From contig CAKVAF010000010.1 of the NCBI GenBank assembly GCA_934718785.1, positions 1-64,000 of the forward strand: DNA of 64,000 nt. Reading direction: 5' to 3'. A program made the position numbers and the translations under genes. This DNA comes from an uncultured Campylobacter sp. (lineage in GTDB: Bacteria > Campylobacterota > Campylobacteria > Campylobacterales > Campylobacteraceae). Shown here piece by piece: positions 27,111-35,906 of the stretch (position 1 is the stretch's first letter; the number at the start of each line of letters is the position of its first letter). The notes under the pieces are model-generated. The model had not been told where the DNA came from and searched no databases. It saw only the letters and a program-made list of their open reading frames with translations.

Positions 27111-28841
27111 TTAATGCAAAGATTTTAGCTTAAATTTCTTATAAAGCTCGCAAGTTTGTAACAGCTCTTTATCATCTCCAAGCCCTACAATTTCGCCTTT
27201 GTCAATGACAGCGATTAAATCCGCGTTTTCTATAGTGCTAAGGCGGTGAGCGATAACTAAAACGAGCCTATCTTTTTTCAAGCTTTCAATGGTTTTGATG
27301 ATGGCTCTTTCGCTTTCATTATCAAGGGCTGAAGTGGCTTCATCAAAGATGAGTAAATCAGGCTCTTTATAAAGCGCTCTAGCTATGGCTATGCGCTGCT
27401 TTTGTCCGCCGCTTAGGTTTTTGCCATGCTCTAAAATTTCTGCATTTATACCGCCCATTTGCTCTACAAATTCTAAAGCATTAGCTTTAATCAAAGCTTT
27501 TTTTACCCTTTCTTTGTTTAATTCTTCACTGTAAGCGATATTATTTGCGATTGTATCGTTAAATAAATAGATATTTTGCGTTACAAGCCCTATTTTGTGG
27601 CGTAAAGATTGAGTGTTATACTCGCTAATATCCACACCATTGATTAAAATCTCTCCCGCATTTTTATCATAAAAGTGCATAAGTAATGAAATGATCGAGC
27701 TTTTGCCCCCACCGCTTGATCCCGCTAAAGCAAACATTTGCCCCTTTTTAAAAGCAAAGCTCACACCCTTTAAAACCTCTTTTTTGCCCTCATAAGCAAA
27801 TTTCACATCCTTAAACTCGATATTTTCAATGCCTTTGCATTCTTTATCCCCGCTTTTTATCTCAGGCTTTAAATCAAGCAAATAAAAGGTGCGCTCACTT
27901 GCTACAATGGCAATTTGAAGCTTGCCATACAAGGATGAAAGCCTTTTTAATGGAGTGTAAGCCATAAAAAGAGCGGCTAAAAAGCTAAAAAATTTGGCTA
28001 TATCAAACTCGCCATTAATCACCTCAAGCCCACCTATGAAAATCACGCCCGCAACACCAACTGCGCCCATCATTTCCATTAAAGGAGAAATTAAAGCATC
28101 CACTTTAACGCTTTTAATGCTTAATTTACAAAGCTCATCATTTTCTTTTTTAAATTTCTCGCTCTCAAGCTTTGTGCTAGTATTTGCCTTAATGAGCTCT
28201 ATATTTTTAAAAATTTCATTCAAACGAGAGAGTAAATCGGCATTTTTTTCTTGTGATTTTTTGCCAAGTTTTTTAAGCTTTTTCATAAAAAGTCTTAAGG
28301 GATAAAGCACGCAAGGCACTACCACAAGGGCTAAAAAAGCAAGCTTTGGACTTTGATAAACCACAACACATAAAAGTCCTATTAAGGTCAAACTTTCTCT
28401 TAAAAAATCAGGAATAATATTTGAAACTATGCTTTGAAGGGCGTTTATATCATTTGTAGAGCGGCTAAGTAGCTCACCGCTTCTAAATTGATTAAAAAAT
28501 TTCATATCTAGCTTTAAAATATGCTCAATCATTTTTTGACGCAATTCTTTAAGTATATTAAGTCCTACAAAGGAGATGAAATAAACTTGCATATAAAGCC
28601 CCAAGCTTTTAGCTAAATAGGCTAAAATCACGGCAAAGGGCAAAATTTTAAGCAAAAACTCATCTTTTTCAAGAAAGATAAATTTCAAAACAGGCTCAAT
28701 AAGCCAGGCACTAAAAGCAGTGCCACCAGCAGTTAAAAGCATACCTAAAATGCTTAAGATAAAAAAAACGAAATATTTTTTATAAAAGGGCTTAAAGCGT
28801 ATTAAAATCTCTTTTAGGCTTAAATTTTTGGCTTCATTCAT
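27111..28841 (-). CDS. msbA: Lipid A / phospholipid flippase, ABC exporter MsbA
   Basis: A 576-residue half-transporter: six membrane helices in the first 310 residues, then an ATPase domain with Walker A GSSGGGKSS, the Q-loop VTQNIYLFNDTI, signature LSGGQKQR and Walker B LLIFDEATSALD. It moves lipid-linked cargo across the inner membrane as a homodimer. Overlaps cysS by eight bases. Placement next to murJ, another lipid flippase, agrees with an envelope role. Confidence 0.88.
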   Translation of the reverse strand: MNEAKNLSLKEILIRFKPFYKKYFVFFILSILGMLLTAGGTAFSAWLIEPVLKFIFLEKDEFLLKILPFAVILAYLAKSLGLYMQVYFISFVGLNILKELRQKMIEHILKLDMKFFNQFRSGELLSRSTNDINALQSIVSNIIPDFLRESLTLIGLLCVVVYQSPKLAFLALVVVPCVLYPLRLFMKKLKKLGKKSQEKNADLLSRLNEIFKNIELIKANTSTKLESEKFKKENDELCKLSIKSVKVDALISPLMEMMGAVGVAGVIFIGGLEVINGEFDIAKFFSFLAALFMAYTPLKRLSSLYGKLQIAIVASERTFYLLDLKPEIKSGDKECKGIENIEFKDVKFAYEGKKEVLKGVSFAFKKGQMFALAGSSGGGKSSIISLLMHFYDKNAGEILINGVDISEYNTQSLRHKIGLVTQNIYLFNDTIANNIAYSEELNKERVKKALIKANALEFVEQMGGINAEILEHGKNLSGGQKQRIAIARALYKEPDLLIFDEATSALDNESERAIIKTIESLKKDRLVLVIAHRLSTIENADLIAVIDKGEIVGLGDDKELLQTCELYKKFKLKSLH

Positions 28842-30228
28842 TATTTTTTTCCCACAAAACGCCCTTTATTGTGTCTTTTAAAATGATATTTTTAGCTAAA
28901 AGTGTGTTTCTAATCTCATCGGCTAGGGCGTAATTTTTAGCCTTTTTTGCTTTATTTCTTAGAGCAATTTTTTCTTCAATTTCTTTTTTAAGAACTTCAT
29001 CAACGCCAAATTTAAAATATTCATTTGCGTTTAAAAAGCCTACGCCTAAAATTAAAGCCGCTTCTTTTAAAGAGCTTTCAAGTTCGTTTTTATCGCCTTT
29101 TTTAGTATCAAGGCTTAAATTGGCTTCTTGTATAAACTCATCTAAAAAGCTTAAGGCTAGAGAAATGTTTAAATCATCATTTAAGGCTTTAAGTAAATTT
29201 AAAGCCAAAGCGCTTTGAAATTTTAAGCTTTTTTCGCCTTTTAAAATTTCACTCTCAAAGTCGCTAAACTCGGCCAAATCAAGCCTTTGTTTAAGTCTAT
29301 AAAGCTTATCAAGCCTTTTTTTACAAGACTTTAAATCCTTTATATCAAAATCAAAATGCGCCCTATAATGAGAACTCAGCAAATAAAGCCTTAAAACTTC
29401 TGCTTGAAAATCCTTTAAAATATCCTTGATAAAAAAGCTATTATTTAGGCTTTTGCTCATCTTTTCGCCATCAATTTTCACAAAGCCATTGTGAAGCCAA
29501 ATTTGAGCTAAGCTTTTATTCCAAGCACAGCGGCACTGACACGCCTCATTTTCATGGTGCGGAAACAATAAATCAATGCCCCCGCAGTGAAAGTCAAGTT
29601 CTTTTTTAAACAAAGCCTCAATCATCACCACGCACTCCGTATGCCAGCCAGGACGGCCTTTGCCAAAAGGCGCGTCATAAAAATCATCATCAAATTTCCA
29701 CAGCACAAAATCACTTTCATTTTTTTTCGCCACTTCTTTTTCAAGGCGGCTCCTTGTCTCATCGGCGTTTCTATGGCTGAGACTAAAATAAGTCTTATCC
29801 TTTGAAGTATCCAAATAAATGCCATCTTCTAAAGTATAAGTAAAACCCTTGTTTTGTAAGGTTTCAATCAAGCTTATCATCTCCTTAATAAAATGCGTCG
29901 CTTTTGGCTTGAAGCTGGGTTCTAGCACATTTAAAGCCCGCATATCTTTTTCATAAGCATGGATGTAAAAATTTGTGATCTCTTCTAGGCTTTGCCCCGT
30001 TTGGCTCATCTTTTTTAAAATTTTATCATCAATATCTGTGTAATTTCTAGCAAACTTAACACTCAGGCCACTGGCTAACAGCGTGCGCCTGAGTAAATCA
30101 AAGCAAACGCTGCTGCGTCCATGCCCCAAATGCGCATGATCATACACCGTAGGACCGCAAAGATAGATATTTGCGCTTGCTTTATCAAAGCTTAATTTTT
30201 GTTTTTTAGCACTATCAAAAAACTGCAA
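28834..30228 (-). CDS. cysS: Cysteinyl-tRNA synthetase
   Basis: Class I synthetase, 464 residues. Zinc-binding cysteine and HIGH region in CGPTVYDHAHLGHGRS, the second zinc site WHTECVVMIEAL...HCGGIDLLFPHHENE, and the KMSKS loop GEKMSKSLNN. The C-terminal DALR-type domain is present. It overlaps murJ by 14 bases on one side and msbA by eight on the other, so the three are translated together. Confidence 0.97.
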   Translation of the reverse strand: MQFFDSAKKQKLSFDKASANIYLCGPTVYDHAHLGHGRSSVCFDLLRRTLLASGLSVKFARNYTDIDDKILKKMSQTGQSLEEITNFYIHAYEKDMRALNVLEPSFKPKATHFIKEMISLIETLQNKGFTYTLEDGIYLDTSKDKTYFSLSHRNADETRSRLEKEVAKKNESDFVLWKFDDDFYDAPFGKGRPGWHTECVVMIEALFKKELDFHCGGIDLLFPHHENEACQCRCAWNKSLAQIWLHNGFVKIDGEKMSKSLNNSFFIKDILKDFQAEVLRLYLLSSHYRAHFDFDIKDLKSCKKRLDKLYRLKQRLDLAEFSDFESEILKGEKSLKFQSALALNLLKALNDDLNISLALSFLDEFIQEANLSLDTKKGDKNELESSLKEAALILGVGFLNANEYFKFGVDEVLKKEIEEKIALRNKAKKAKNYALADEIRNTLLAKNIILKDTIKGVLWEKNNE

Positions 30229-31687
30229 AAGCCAAATCCTTAAAAAAATTTCCTAAAATTTCAAATGCAAAAATGATTTGAGCCTTAAATTCTATCAAAA
30301 TAAAGCTAAAAATAGACAAAAACAAAAGCATAAAAGCAAAAATTTTAAGGCTAAAAAGCGCAAAAAAGTTTTTAAAGCCAAATTCTTTCACATTTGCAAA
30401 CAAAAGATAAAAAGCGCTCATTGAAGCGCTGAGAGCAACGCCTAGCACCTTATATTCAGCCTTTGAAATGAGCAAAACACAAAGCACACTAAAAAATGCC
30501 GAGATTAAAAGAGCCTTAAAAGCAATCATTGCCGCTTGCTTTTGCTTGAATTTCGCATAAAGCCACAAAGAAAATAGCCTTTGAAGCCCAAAGGGCAAAA
30601 GCCCGATCAAATAAGCAATTAAAACAAGGGCAGTGAGCTTGCTATCTTTTGCGCTAAATTCGCCCCTTTCAAATAAAAGCGTGCAAATTTCATTAGCATA
30701 TACAATGCCTACAATCATAGCCAGCAAAAGTAGGAATAAAAGCGCGTTAAAAGCCTTTTTCATAAAATTTAAGCCCATTTTTTCTTCATTATTTTTTATA
30801 TGCCTTAAAATTTTAGGAAAGGCTACCTGAGATAAGGCTATGGCAAAAAGGGCAAGTGGGAGCTGAAAAACGCGGTTTGCATAGTATAAATATGAAATGG
30901 AACCCGCCATTAAAAAGCTAGCTATGGTGGTATCTAAAAGAGAGCTTAGCTGCGTGGCTGAGGAGCCAAGTACGCCATGAAAAAAGCTAGAATAAAATTT
31001 TTTAAGGCTGATTTTTGTTTTTTTAAGTTTTATGCTTAAAAACATGGCCTTTATCACGGCATTTTTACGTAGAGCAAAAATGTGCCAAAGAAGCTGGGCT
31101 AAGCCACTTAAAAGCACCGCATAAGAAAAGATATATAAAATTTCAAGCGTGCTTTCATCTTTAATGAAAAAAGCAGCGATGATGATACAAAGATTAAAAA
31201 AAGAGCTTGAAAACGAAGTGATGAAAAATTTTTGCTCATAATTTAAAAGCGCGGCTAAAAGTGTCACTAAAAAAATAAAAAATAAATACCAAAAATTAAT
31301 AGCCACTAAAGGAGCTGCCATCATAATAAGCTCATCGCTAAAGCCAAAGGCAAAAATTTTAGTAAAAAAGCTTGCAAAAAAGCTCACTAAAAGGCAAAAT
31401 AAAAAAACAATGCTGCCAAATTGAAGCAGCACGGCTAAGGTAAAAGCGCCTTTTTTTCTAGAGCTTGCAAAATGGGGCAAAAAGGCTTGATTGAACGCTC
31501 CTTCAGCAAAAATGCGGCGAAAAAAAGCAGGCATTTTAATGGCAACAAAAAAAATATCGCTAAAAACTCCAGCCCCCAAAAACAAAGCCAAAATAATATC
31601 TCTAACAAGCCCTAGAATGCGAGAAAATAAGATCCCAAAAGCATTGATGATGAAGTTTTTGAAGATTAAATTTTTGATTTTTTTCAT
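30215..31687 (-). CDS. murJ: Lipid II flippase MurJ
   Basis: 490 residues with about 13-14 hydrophobic helices. MVF/MurJ features: FGILFSRILGLVRDIILALFL at the start, FAEGAFNQAFLPHF, and the QLSSLLDTTIASFL and PLALFAIALSQVAFPKI segments. Transfers lipid-linked peptidoglycan precursor across the inner membrane. First gene of murJ-cysS-msbA. It diverges from the FapA-like gene, with 98 bases between starts. Confidence 0.95.
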   Translation of the reverse strand: MKKIKNLIFKNFIINAFGILFSRILGLVRDIILALFLGAGVFSDIFFVAIKMPAFFRRIFAEGAFNQAFLPHFASSRKKGAFTLAVLLQFGSIVFLFCLLVSFFASFFTKIFAFGFSDELIMMAAPLVAINFWYLFFIFLVTLLAALLNYEQKFFITSFSSSFFNLCIIIAAFFIKDESTLEILYIFSYAVLLSGLAQLLWHIFALRKNAVIKAMFLSIKLKKTKISLKKFYSSFFHGVLGSSATQLSSLLDTTIASFLMAGSISYLYYANRVFQLPLALFAIALSQVAFPKILRHIKNNEEKMGLNFMKKAFNALLFLLLLAMIVGIVYANEICTLLFERGEFSAKDSKLTALVLIAYLIGLLPFGLQRLFSLWLYAKFKQKQAAMIAFKALLISAFFSVLCVLLISKAEYKVLGVALSASMSAFYLLFANVKEFGFKNFFALFSLKIFAFMLLFLSIFSFILIEFKAQIIFAFEILGNFFKDLAFAVF

Positions 31688-31749
31688 AAAAATTTCTTTA
31701 TTTTGCTTTTTAAGGGCTTTATTTTAACTTAAAATTGTTTAAAATTGAG

Positions 31750-31755
31750 TATAAT
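31750..31755 (+). promoter_or_regulatory. -10 box of the FapA-ruvA operon
   Basis: TATAAT preceded by AAAATTGAG and followed 30 bases later by the GTG start of the FapA-like gene. AT-rich upstream, no clear -35, in the divergent region with murJ. Confidence 0.5.
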
Positions 31756-31785
31756 TGTGTCAAAATAATTTCAAAGAGTTAAAAA

Positions 31786-33642
31786 GTGTTAGAAGAATTA
31801 ACAAGCAAAGCCCCTTATGATGAGCTTTTGAAAGTATCCGCTCAAAAGGGCATTGATGTCAAAAAGCTTGATTTTAAAATCCTAAGTTTTAGCACCCTTT
31901 ACAGCCTAAATGATGGCGAGAGTAAGGAATTGAGCGAAAAAGAACTCAGCTTTTTTGATGATGATAAAAATTTCTTAGAAGAAAATTTAAAAATCACGCA
32001 AAGTTTTAAAATTTCTATCTTTGAAAAGCAAAACAATGAGCTTAAAGAGCGCGTCAAACTCATTTTAAATAAAGATGAAAGCGCGCTCATTGCTGATATT
32101 AATCTTACAAATTTTAAATTCTATGCGAATTTGCCGCTGGATTTGCTTCAAAGTATTTATAAAAAAATGATTAAAGAAAGACTATTTATAGGGCTTAGAA
32201 GCTTTAATTTTAAGCAAAGTTTGATTGATTTTTTAAATGCTTTTAAAAAGGGGCAAAAAAATCACGCTAAAATTCTAATCAGCCGCGCCATAAAGCCTAT
32301 TAGCCCGATGAATGAGAGCTTAATTTTAGACTATGAATTAAGAGCAAAGCAAAAATTTAATCATGTGCAAAAAATTTCTTATATCGGTATCAAGCAAAAT
32401 GAGCTAGTCCTAACTCACTTCAAGCCAGCAGCTGGGAAAATGGGTAAAAGCTTGAGATTAAAGCCTATTGAATTTCGCGCACCAAAGGATGAGAAAATCG
32501 AGTTTTCTTGCTCGAATAATTTTGAAAGCAAAGAAACAAGCGCTAATGATAGCTTTATCAAAACGCAGTATTTTGCGATGAAAAATGGCTATGTTTTAAA
32601 AGAAGCAAACAATAGCTTTGATATACAAAATGAGCTAAATTTAAACTTGGTCAATTTTAAAGAAGTGGGCGCTATTATCTGCGGACTAGACACTGCAGTG
32701 AGCATTAATGTAAGAAATACAAGCGAGCTTGAAGAAGCTGTGGGCTCAGGCGTGAATATAGAATGTGAAAATCTTACAATCAATGGCACAGTCGCAGGAA
32801 ACACACTTTTAAAGGCTAAAAATTTCAAACTCTATGGCACGAGCAATCCAAAAACAAAAATAATCGCGCAAAATGCCTATATTTCGACACACAAAGGCAT
32901 TTTAGAATGCGAAAACGCAGACATTGACAGCCTAGAAAATGGACAATTAAAAGCAAAAATTGCTGTGATTAAAAAGGCTTTAGGTGGCGTTATCAGGGCA
33001 AATTCGGTGCAAATTTTAAATCTTGTTGGAAATAATCAAATCAATTTCAACAGCATTTGTCTTATCGAACAATGCAGCGGCTCAAATAATAAATTTTTAA
33101 TCTATGCTTTCAAAGATGATGAAGATTTGCAAAGCAAACTTGAAGCTTTAGAGCTGCGCCAAAAGGAATTGCCAAAAATCATTACAGCATTAGAACAAAG
33201 CGTGAGCTCGAGCAAAACTGGGGTTTTAATGCTGATTAAAAAAGCAAATGAGCTCAAAGCTCAAAATCTTAGCGTGCCGCCTAATTTTTCAAGCGTGATA
33301 CAAAATTATCAAAGAAAAAATGAAGAATTAAGCCAGCTTTACAAAGAAAAAAGTGAGCTTGAAATCGCTCAAAAAGAGCTTGAAGCCAAGCTTCAAAGCG
33401 ATGAAGAAGAATTATTTAATGCAAAATTAATCAATAAAAACGGGCTTTGGAGCGATATGAATGAGATAAGATTTCGCCTATTGTTTCCTAAAAAAGAGCT
33501 TTTTTACGCCACGAAAGCCGAAGATAAAAATAGAGTCTTTTGCATACAAAAAAATTATGATAAAGACGGCGAAATCGAAATTCAAAAGGGTAATGAATTT
33601 GATGAAAAGGATATTCAATGTTTTACGCCATCCAGGGCCTAA
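31786..33642 (+). CDS. FapA / DUF342 domain protein
   Basis: 618 residues. The central part is a FapA-type DUF342 beta-solenoid (VGSGVNIECENLTINGTVAG, ILECENADIDSL...GQLKAKIAVIKKALGGVI). It is followed by a long charged coiled coil from about residue 450 to 545 (KLEALELRQKELPKI... ELEIAQKELEAKLQ). No signal peptide, so cytoplasmic. The start is a GTG at 31786 with AAAGAG upstream. Related proteins help polar assembly of flagella and pili by membrane or scaffold binding; that role here is inference. Overlaps ruvA by 25 bases. Confidence 0.8.
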   Translation: MLEELTSKAPYDELLKVSAQKGIDVKKLDFKILSFSTLYSLNDGESKELSEKELSFFDDDKNFLEENLKITQSFKISIFEKQNNELKERVKLILNKDESALIADINLTNFKFYANLPLDLLQSIYKKMIKERLFIGLRSFNFKQSLIDFLNAFKKGQKNHAKILISRAIKPISPMNESLILDYELRAKQKFNHVQKISYIGIKQNELVLTHFKPAAGKMGKSLRLKPIEFRAPKDEKIEFSCSNNFESKETSANDSFIKTQYFAMKNGYVLKEANNSFDIQNELNLNLVNFKEVGAIICGLDTAVSINVRNTSELEEAVGSGVNIECENLTINGTVAGNTLLKAKNFKLYGTSNPKTKIIAQNAYISTHKGILECENADIDSLENGQLKAKIAVIKKALGGVIRANSVQILNLVGNNQINFNSICLIEQCSGSNNKFLIYAFKDDEDLQSKLEALELRQKELPKIITALEQSVSSSKTGVLMLIKKANELKAQNLSVPPNFSSVIQNYQRKNEELSQLYKEKSELEIAQKELEAKLQSDEEELFNAKLINKNGLWSDMNEIRFRLLFPKKELFYATKAEDKNRVFCIQKNYDKDGEIEIQKGNEFDEKDIQCFTPSRA

Positions 33643-34169
33643 TCACGCACAAAGAGCCCACATTTGTGGTGCTTAAGACACAAGGCGGGGTAAGCTACGC
33701 GCTGAGTGTCTCGCTTTTTACCAGCTCAAAGCTTGAAAAAGGCGCGCAAATAGAGCTTTTAACCACGCCCATTTTCAAAGAAGACTCACAAAGGCTTTTT
33801 GGCTTTTTAGAAAAAAGCGAGCAGCAAATGTTTGAGCTTTTGCTCAAGGTCAATGGCATAGGTGCGAGTATAGCGATGGCAGTTTGCTCAACACTTGATA
33901 GCAACGCCTTTTACAAGGCTTTAAGCACAGGAGATGAAAACGCTTTTAAAAGCGTGCCAGGCATTGGTGCTAAAGTAGCTAAACGCATTATCACTGAACT
34001 TAGCGATAAAAAAGTAAGCTTAAGCTTAAGTGATGATGGCAAAACTCAGGCTTTACAAGCCTTAATCACGCTAGGCTTTAAGCAAGAAAAGGCCTTAGAG
34101 GCTTTAAGCAAATGTGAAAGCAAAGAAGTAAGCGCACTTGTCAAAGAAGCTTTGAAAAGGCTTTCATAG
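33618..34169 (+). CDS. ruvA: Holliday junction branch-migration protein RuvA
   Basis: 183 residues: an OB-fold start (MFYAIQGLITHKEPTFVVL), two helix-hairpin-helix motifs (VNGIGASIAMAVCS and VPGIGAKVAKRIITEL), and a C-terminal three-helix RuvB-binding domain. It recognises Holliday junctions and loads the RuvB motor. Translated from inside the FapA-like gene end. Two large hairpin elements follow before ddl. Confidence 0.96.
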   Translation: MFYAIQGLITHKEPTFVVLKTQGGVSYALSVSLFTSSKLEKGAQIELLTTPIFKEDSQRLFGFLEKSEQQMFELLLKVNGIGASIAMAVCSTLDSNAFYKALSTGDENAFKSVPGIGAKVAKRIITELSDKKVSLSLSDDGKTQALQALITLGFKQEKALEALSKCESKEVSALVKEALKRLS

Positions 34170-34221
34170 CATTTTAATTAAAGCTTGATAATTAAATTTG
34201 CTTCATTTTAAGCTTTTGAAG

Positions 34222-34338
34222 CTAAATTTTATAAAGCTTGACGAAAGGCGCTTTTGCCCATTAGAAAAGAAAGTCGTAAGACTTTTAAGTTTCTAATGTG
34301 GCAAACCGCGCCAAAGTGTTAAACTTTATAAAATTTAG
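34222..34338 (+). repeat. Conserved-core long hairpin, copy 3
   Basis: Arms CTAAATTTTATAAAG (34222-34236) and 34324-34338 are perfect complements. GGCGC (34247-34251) faces GCGCC (34308-34312), CATTAGAAA (34259-34267) pairs with TTTCTAATG (34290-34298), and AAAGTC-GTAA-GACTTT caps it. Relative to copies 1, 2 and 4, paired bases in the inner stems have changed on both sides, so the structure is kept while the sequence varies. Located just after ruvA. Confidence 0.85.
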
Positions 34339-34350
34339 TTTTAAATTTAG

Positions 34351-34439
34351 GCTTGAAATTTTCAAAATGAAAAAATTTAAATTTTTTAAATTTAAAAACT
34401 CGCGCCGCTGTTTTTGAATTTATTTGAAAATTTTCAAGC
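34351..34439. repeat. Third palindrome between two hairpin copies, different centre
   Basis: GCTTGAAATTTTCAAA (34351-34366) is complementary to 34423-34439 apart from a one-base bulge. Its centre holds AAAACTCGCGCCGCTGTTTT (34397-34416), a short near-palindromic motif whose GCGGCGCG part recurs near 40181 and 54185 on the other strand. It lacks the conserved core of the neighbouring copies 3 and 4. Confidence 0.5.
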
Positions 34440-34500
34440 TAAATCTAAAGTTAAATTTTATAAAGTTTGAAATTGAGTTAAAATTTAAGTTTTAAATTAT

Positions 34501-34618
34501 GCCAAATGTTTAAAGCCTTTTAACGATACGCTTTGACCCGGTAGAAAAGAAACGCACCAGCGTTTCAAGTTTCTACCGTGGGCAACCGCGTTGAGACAAA
34601 AGGCTTTAAACATTTGGC
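34501..34618 (+). repeat. Conserved-core long hairpin, copy 4
   Basis: The 21-base arms 34501-34521 and 34598-34618 are perfect complements. CGGTAGAAA (34539-34547) pairs with TTTCTACCG (34570-34578), and GAAACGC-ACCA-GCGTTTC forms the tip. The core reads ACGCTTTGACC ... GTGGGCAACCGCG like the others. It ends 36 bases before the ddl start, so the region between ruvA and ddl is almost wholly hairpin DNA. Confidence 0.85.
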
Positions 34619-34653
34619 TATCAAGCTTTTTGATAAATCAAATTTAAAGGAAA

Positions 34654-35694
34654 ATGATGAAATACGCAGTGATTTTTGGCGGTAATTCTTACGAGCATGA
34701 GATTTCAATCATCAGTGCCATCGTGCTTAAAAAGGTCTTTCACGCGCAAATGAGATTTATTTTTTGTGATAGCACGAGAGGTTTTTACCTTGTGCCAGAA
34801 GAAAAGATGAATGCAAAGAGCTTTTCAAGCGCTGCTTATAAAAAATTTACTCCTTTAAACATAGCTAAAGAGGGCTTTTATCTTAAAAAGCTTTTTGGCT
34901 CTAAAAAACTGGATGCTGAAATTTATATCAATTTAATTCACGGAAGTGACGGCGAAGATGGCAAATTAGCTGGAATGCTGGAGTTTTTCAATATCAAATT
35001 TATCGGTGCGCGCCTTGAAGCAAGCGTGCTAAGCTTTAATAAAGAGCTTACAAAGCTTTATGCAAGTAGTGTTGGCGTTAAAACTCTGCCTTATGAAATG
35101 CTTAGAAAAGGGGGGAAAGAGCCAAATTTAAGCTTTCCTTGTATTTTAAAGCCCGCGCGCCTTGGTTCAAGCATAGGCATAAGCGTGGTGCAAAATGAAA
35201 ACGAGCTTGAATATGCTAAGGATTTGGCCTTTGAATTTGATAGTGATATACTCGTAGAGCCTTTTAAAAAGGACATTAAGGAGTATAATCTTGCAGGCTG
35301 CAAGGTAGCAGATGAGTTTGTTTTTAGCATGATTGAAGAGCCTAAGAAAAAGGAGCTTTTGGACTTTGAGCAAAAATATCTTAGCTTTTCGCGTGATGAA
35401 AGCGTGAGCGAAGCGCCTTTAAACGAGACTTTGAAAGAAAAATTAAAAGAAGCTTTTGTTAAAATTTATGAGCCACTTTTTAAGGGCGCACTCATTCGCT
35501 GTGATTTTTTTGTGCTGGATGATGAAGTGTATATCAATGAGATTAACCCTCAGCCAGGAAGCCTTGCAAACTATCTTTTCAAGGACTTTTCACTCACGCT
35601 TGAGCGCCTTGCAAGAAGCATTAAAAATGAAAAATTAATCAAAATTGATTACACTTTTTTACATTCTATCAACGGGCAAAAGGGCAAGCTTTGA
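34654..35694 (+). CDS. ddl: D-alanine--D-alanine ligase
   Basis: ATP-grasp ligase that makes the D-Ala-D-Ala dipeptide for peptidoglycan. Motifs: [15 protein letters not shown] at the start, [34 protein letters not shown] (ATP loop) and [15 protein letters not shown] at the end. 346 residues. Two ATG codons follow an AAAGGA site. It overlaps the next small gene by four bases and feeds its product to MurF three genes on. Confidence 0.96.
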   Translation: MMKYAVIFGGNSYEHEISIISAIVLKKVFHAQMRFIFCDSTRGFYLVPEEKMNAKSFSSAAYKKFTPLNIAKEGFYLKKLFGSKKLDAEIYINLIHGSDGEDGKLAGMLEFFNIKFIGARLEASVLSFNKELTKLYASSVGVKTLPYEMLRKGGKEPNLSFPCILKPARLGSSIGISVVQNENELEYAKDLAFEFDSDILVEPFKKDIKEYNLAGCKVADEFVFSMIEEPKKKELLDFEQKYLSFSRDESVSEAPLNETLKEKLKEAFVKIYEPLFKGALIRCDFFVLDDEVYINEINPQPGSLANYLFKDFSLTLERLARSIKNEKLIKIDYTFLHSINGQKGKL

Positions 35695-35906
35695 CTTTTG
35701 ATAAAGACGAAATTTTTACAGCCACTGAAGTGGTGCGAAATTTCAGCACCATTTTAGAAAAAGTGAGCAAAAGCAAGGGTAAAAAAAAGATAGTCATCAT
35801 GAAAAATAACAAATTTGAAGCCCTTTTAATCAGCATTGAAGAATACGAAAAATTAAGCAATGCCCTAGCCTTGCTTGAGAGCATTTACAAGAGTAAAGAA
35901 AAATAA
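35691..35906 (+). CDS. Phd/YefM-type antitoxin-like protein without a toxin partner
   Basis: 71 residues starting at a TTG that overlaps the ddl stop. The N-terminal part [21 protein letters not shown], the [25 protein letters not shown] pattern and the C-terminal helix are those of Phd/YefM DNA-binding antitoxins. No toxin gene is next to it; the neighbours are ddl and a hydrolase gene whose ATG overlaps its stop by one base. A gene like this is found at the same place in C. jejuni (recalled), so it is a fixed member of the cell-wall operon. It may have become a regulator or binding partner; that is inference. Confidence 0.8.
   Translation: MTFDKDEIFTATEVVRNFSTILEKVSKSKGKKKIVIMKNNKFEALLISIEEYEKLSNALALLESIYKSKEK

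Noticed and set aside
25645-34618. Hairpin family as integron attC sites, a CRISPR array or simple terminators
   Set aside because: attC sites conserve their ends, not the centre; the copies are not evenly spaced with spacers; and the core orientation does not follow the direction of the neighbouring genes, with no T run at a fixed side.
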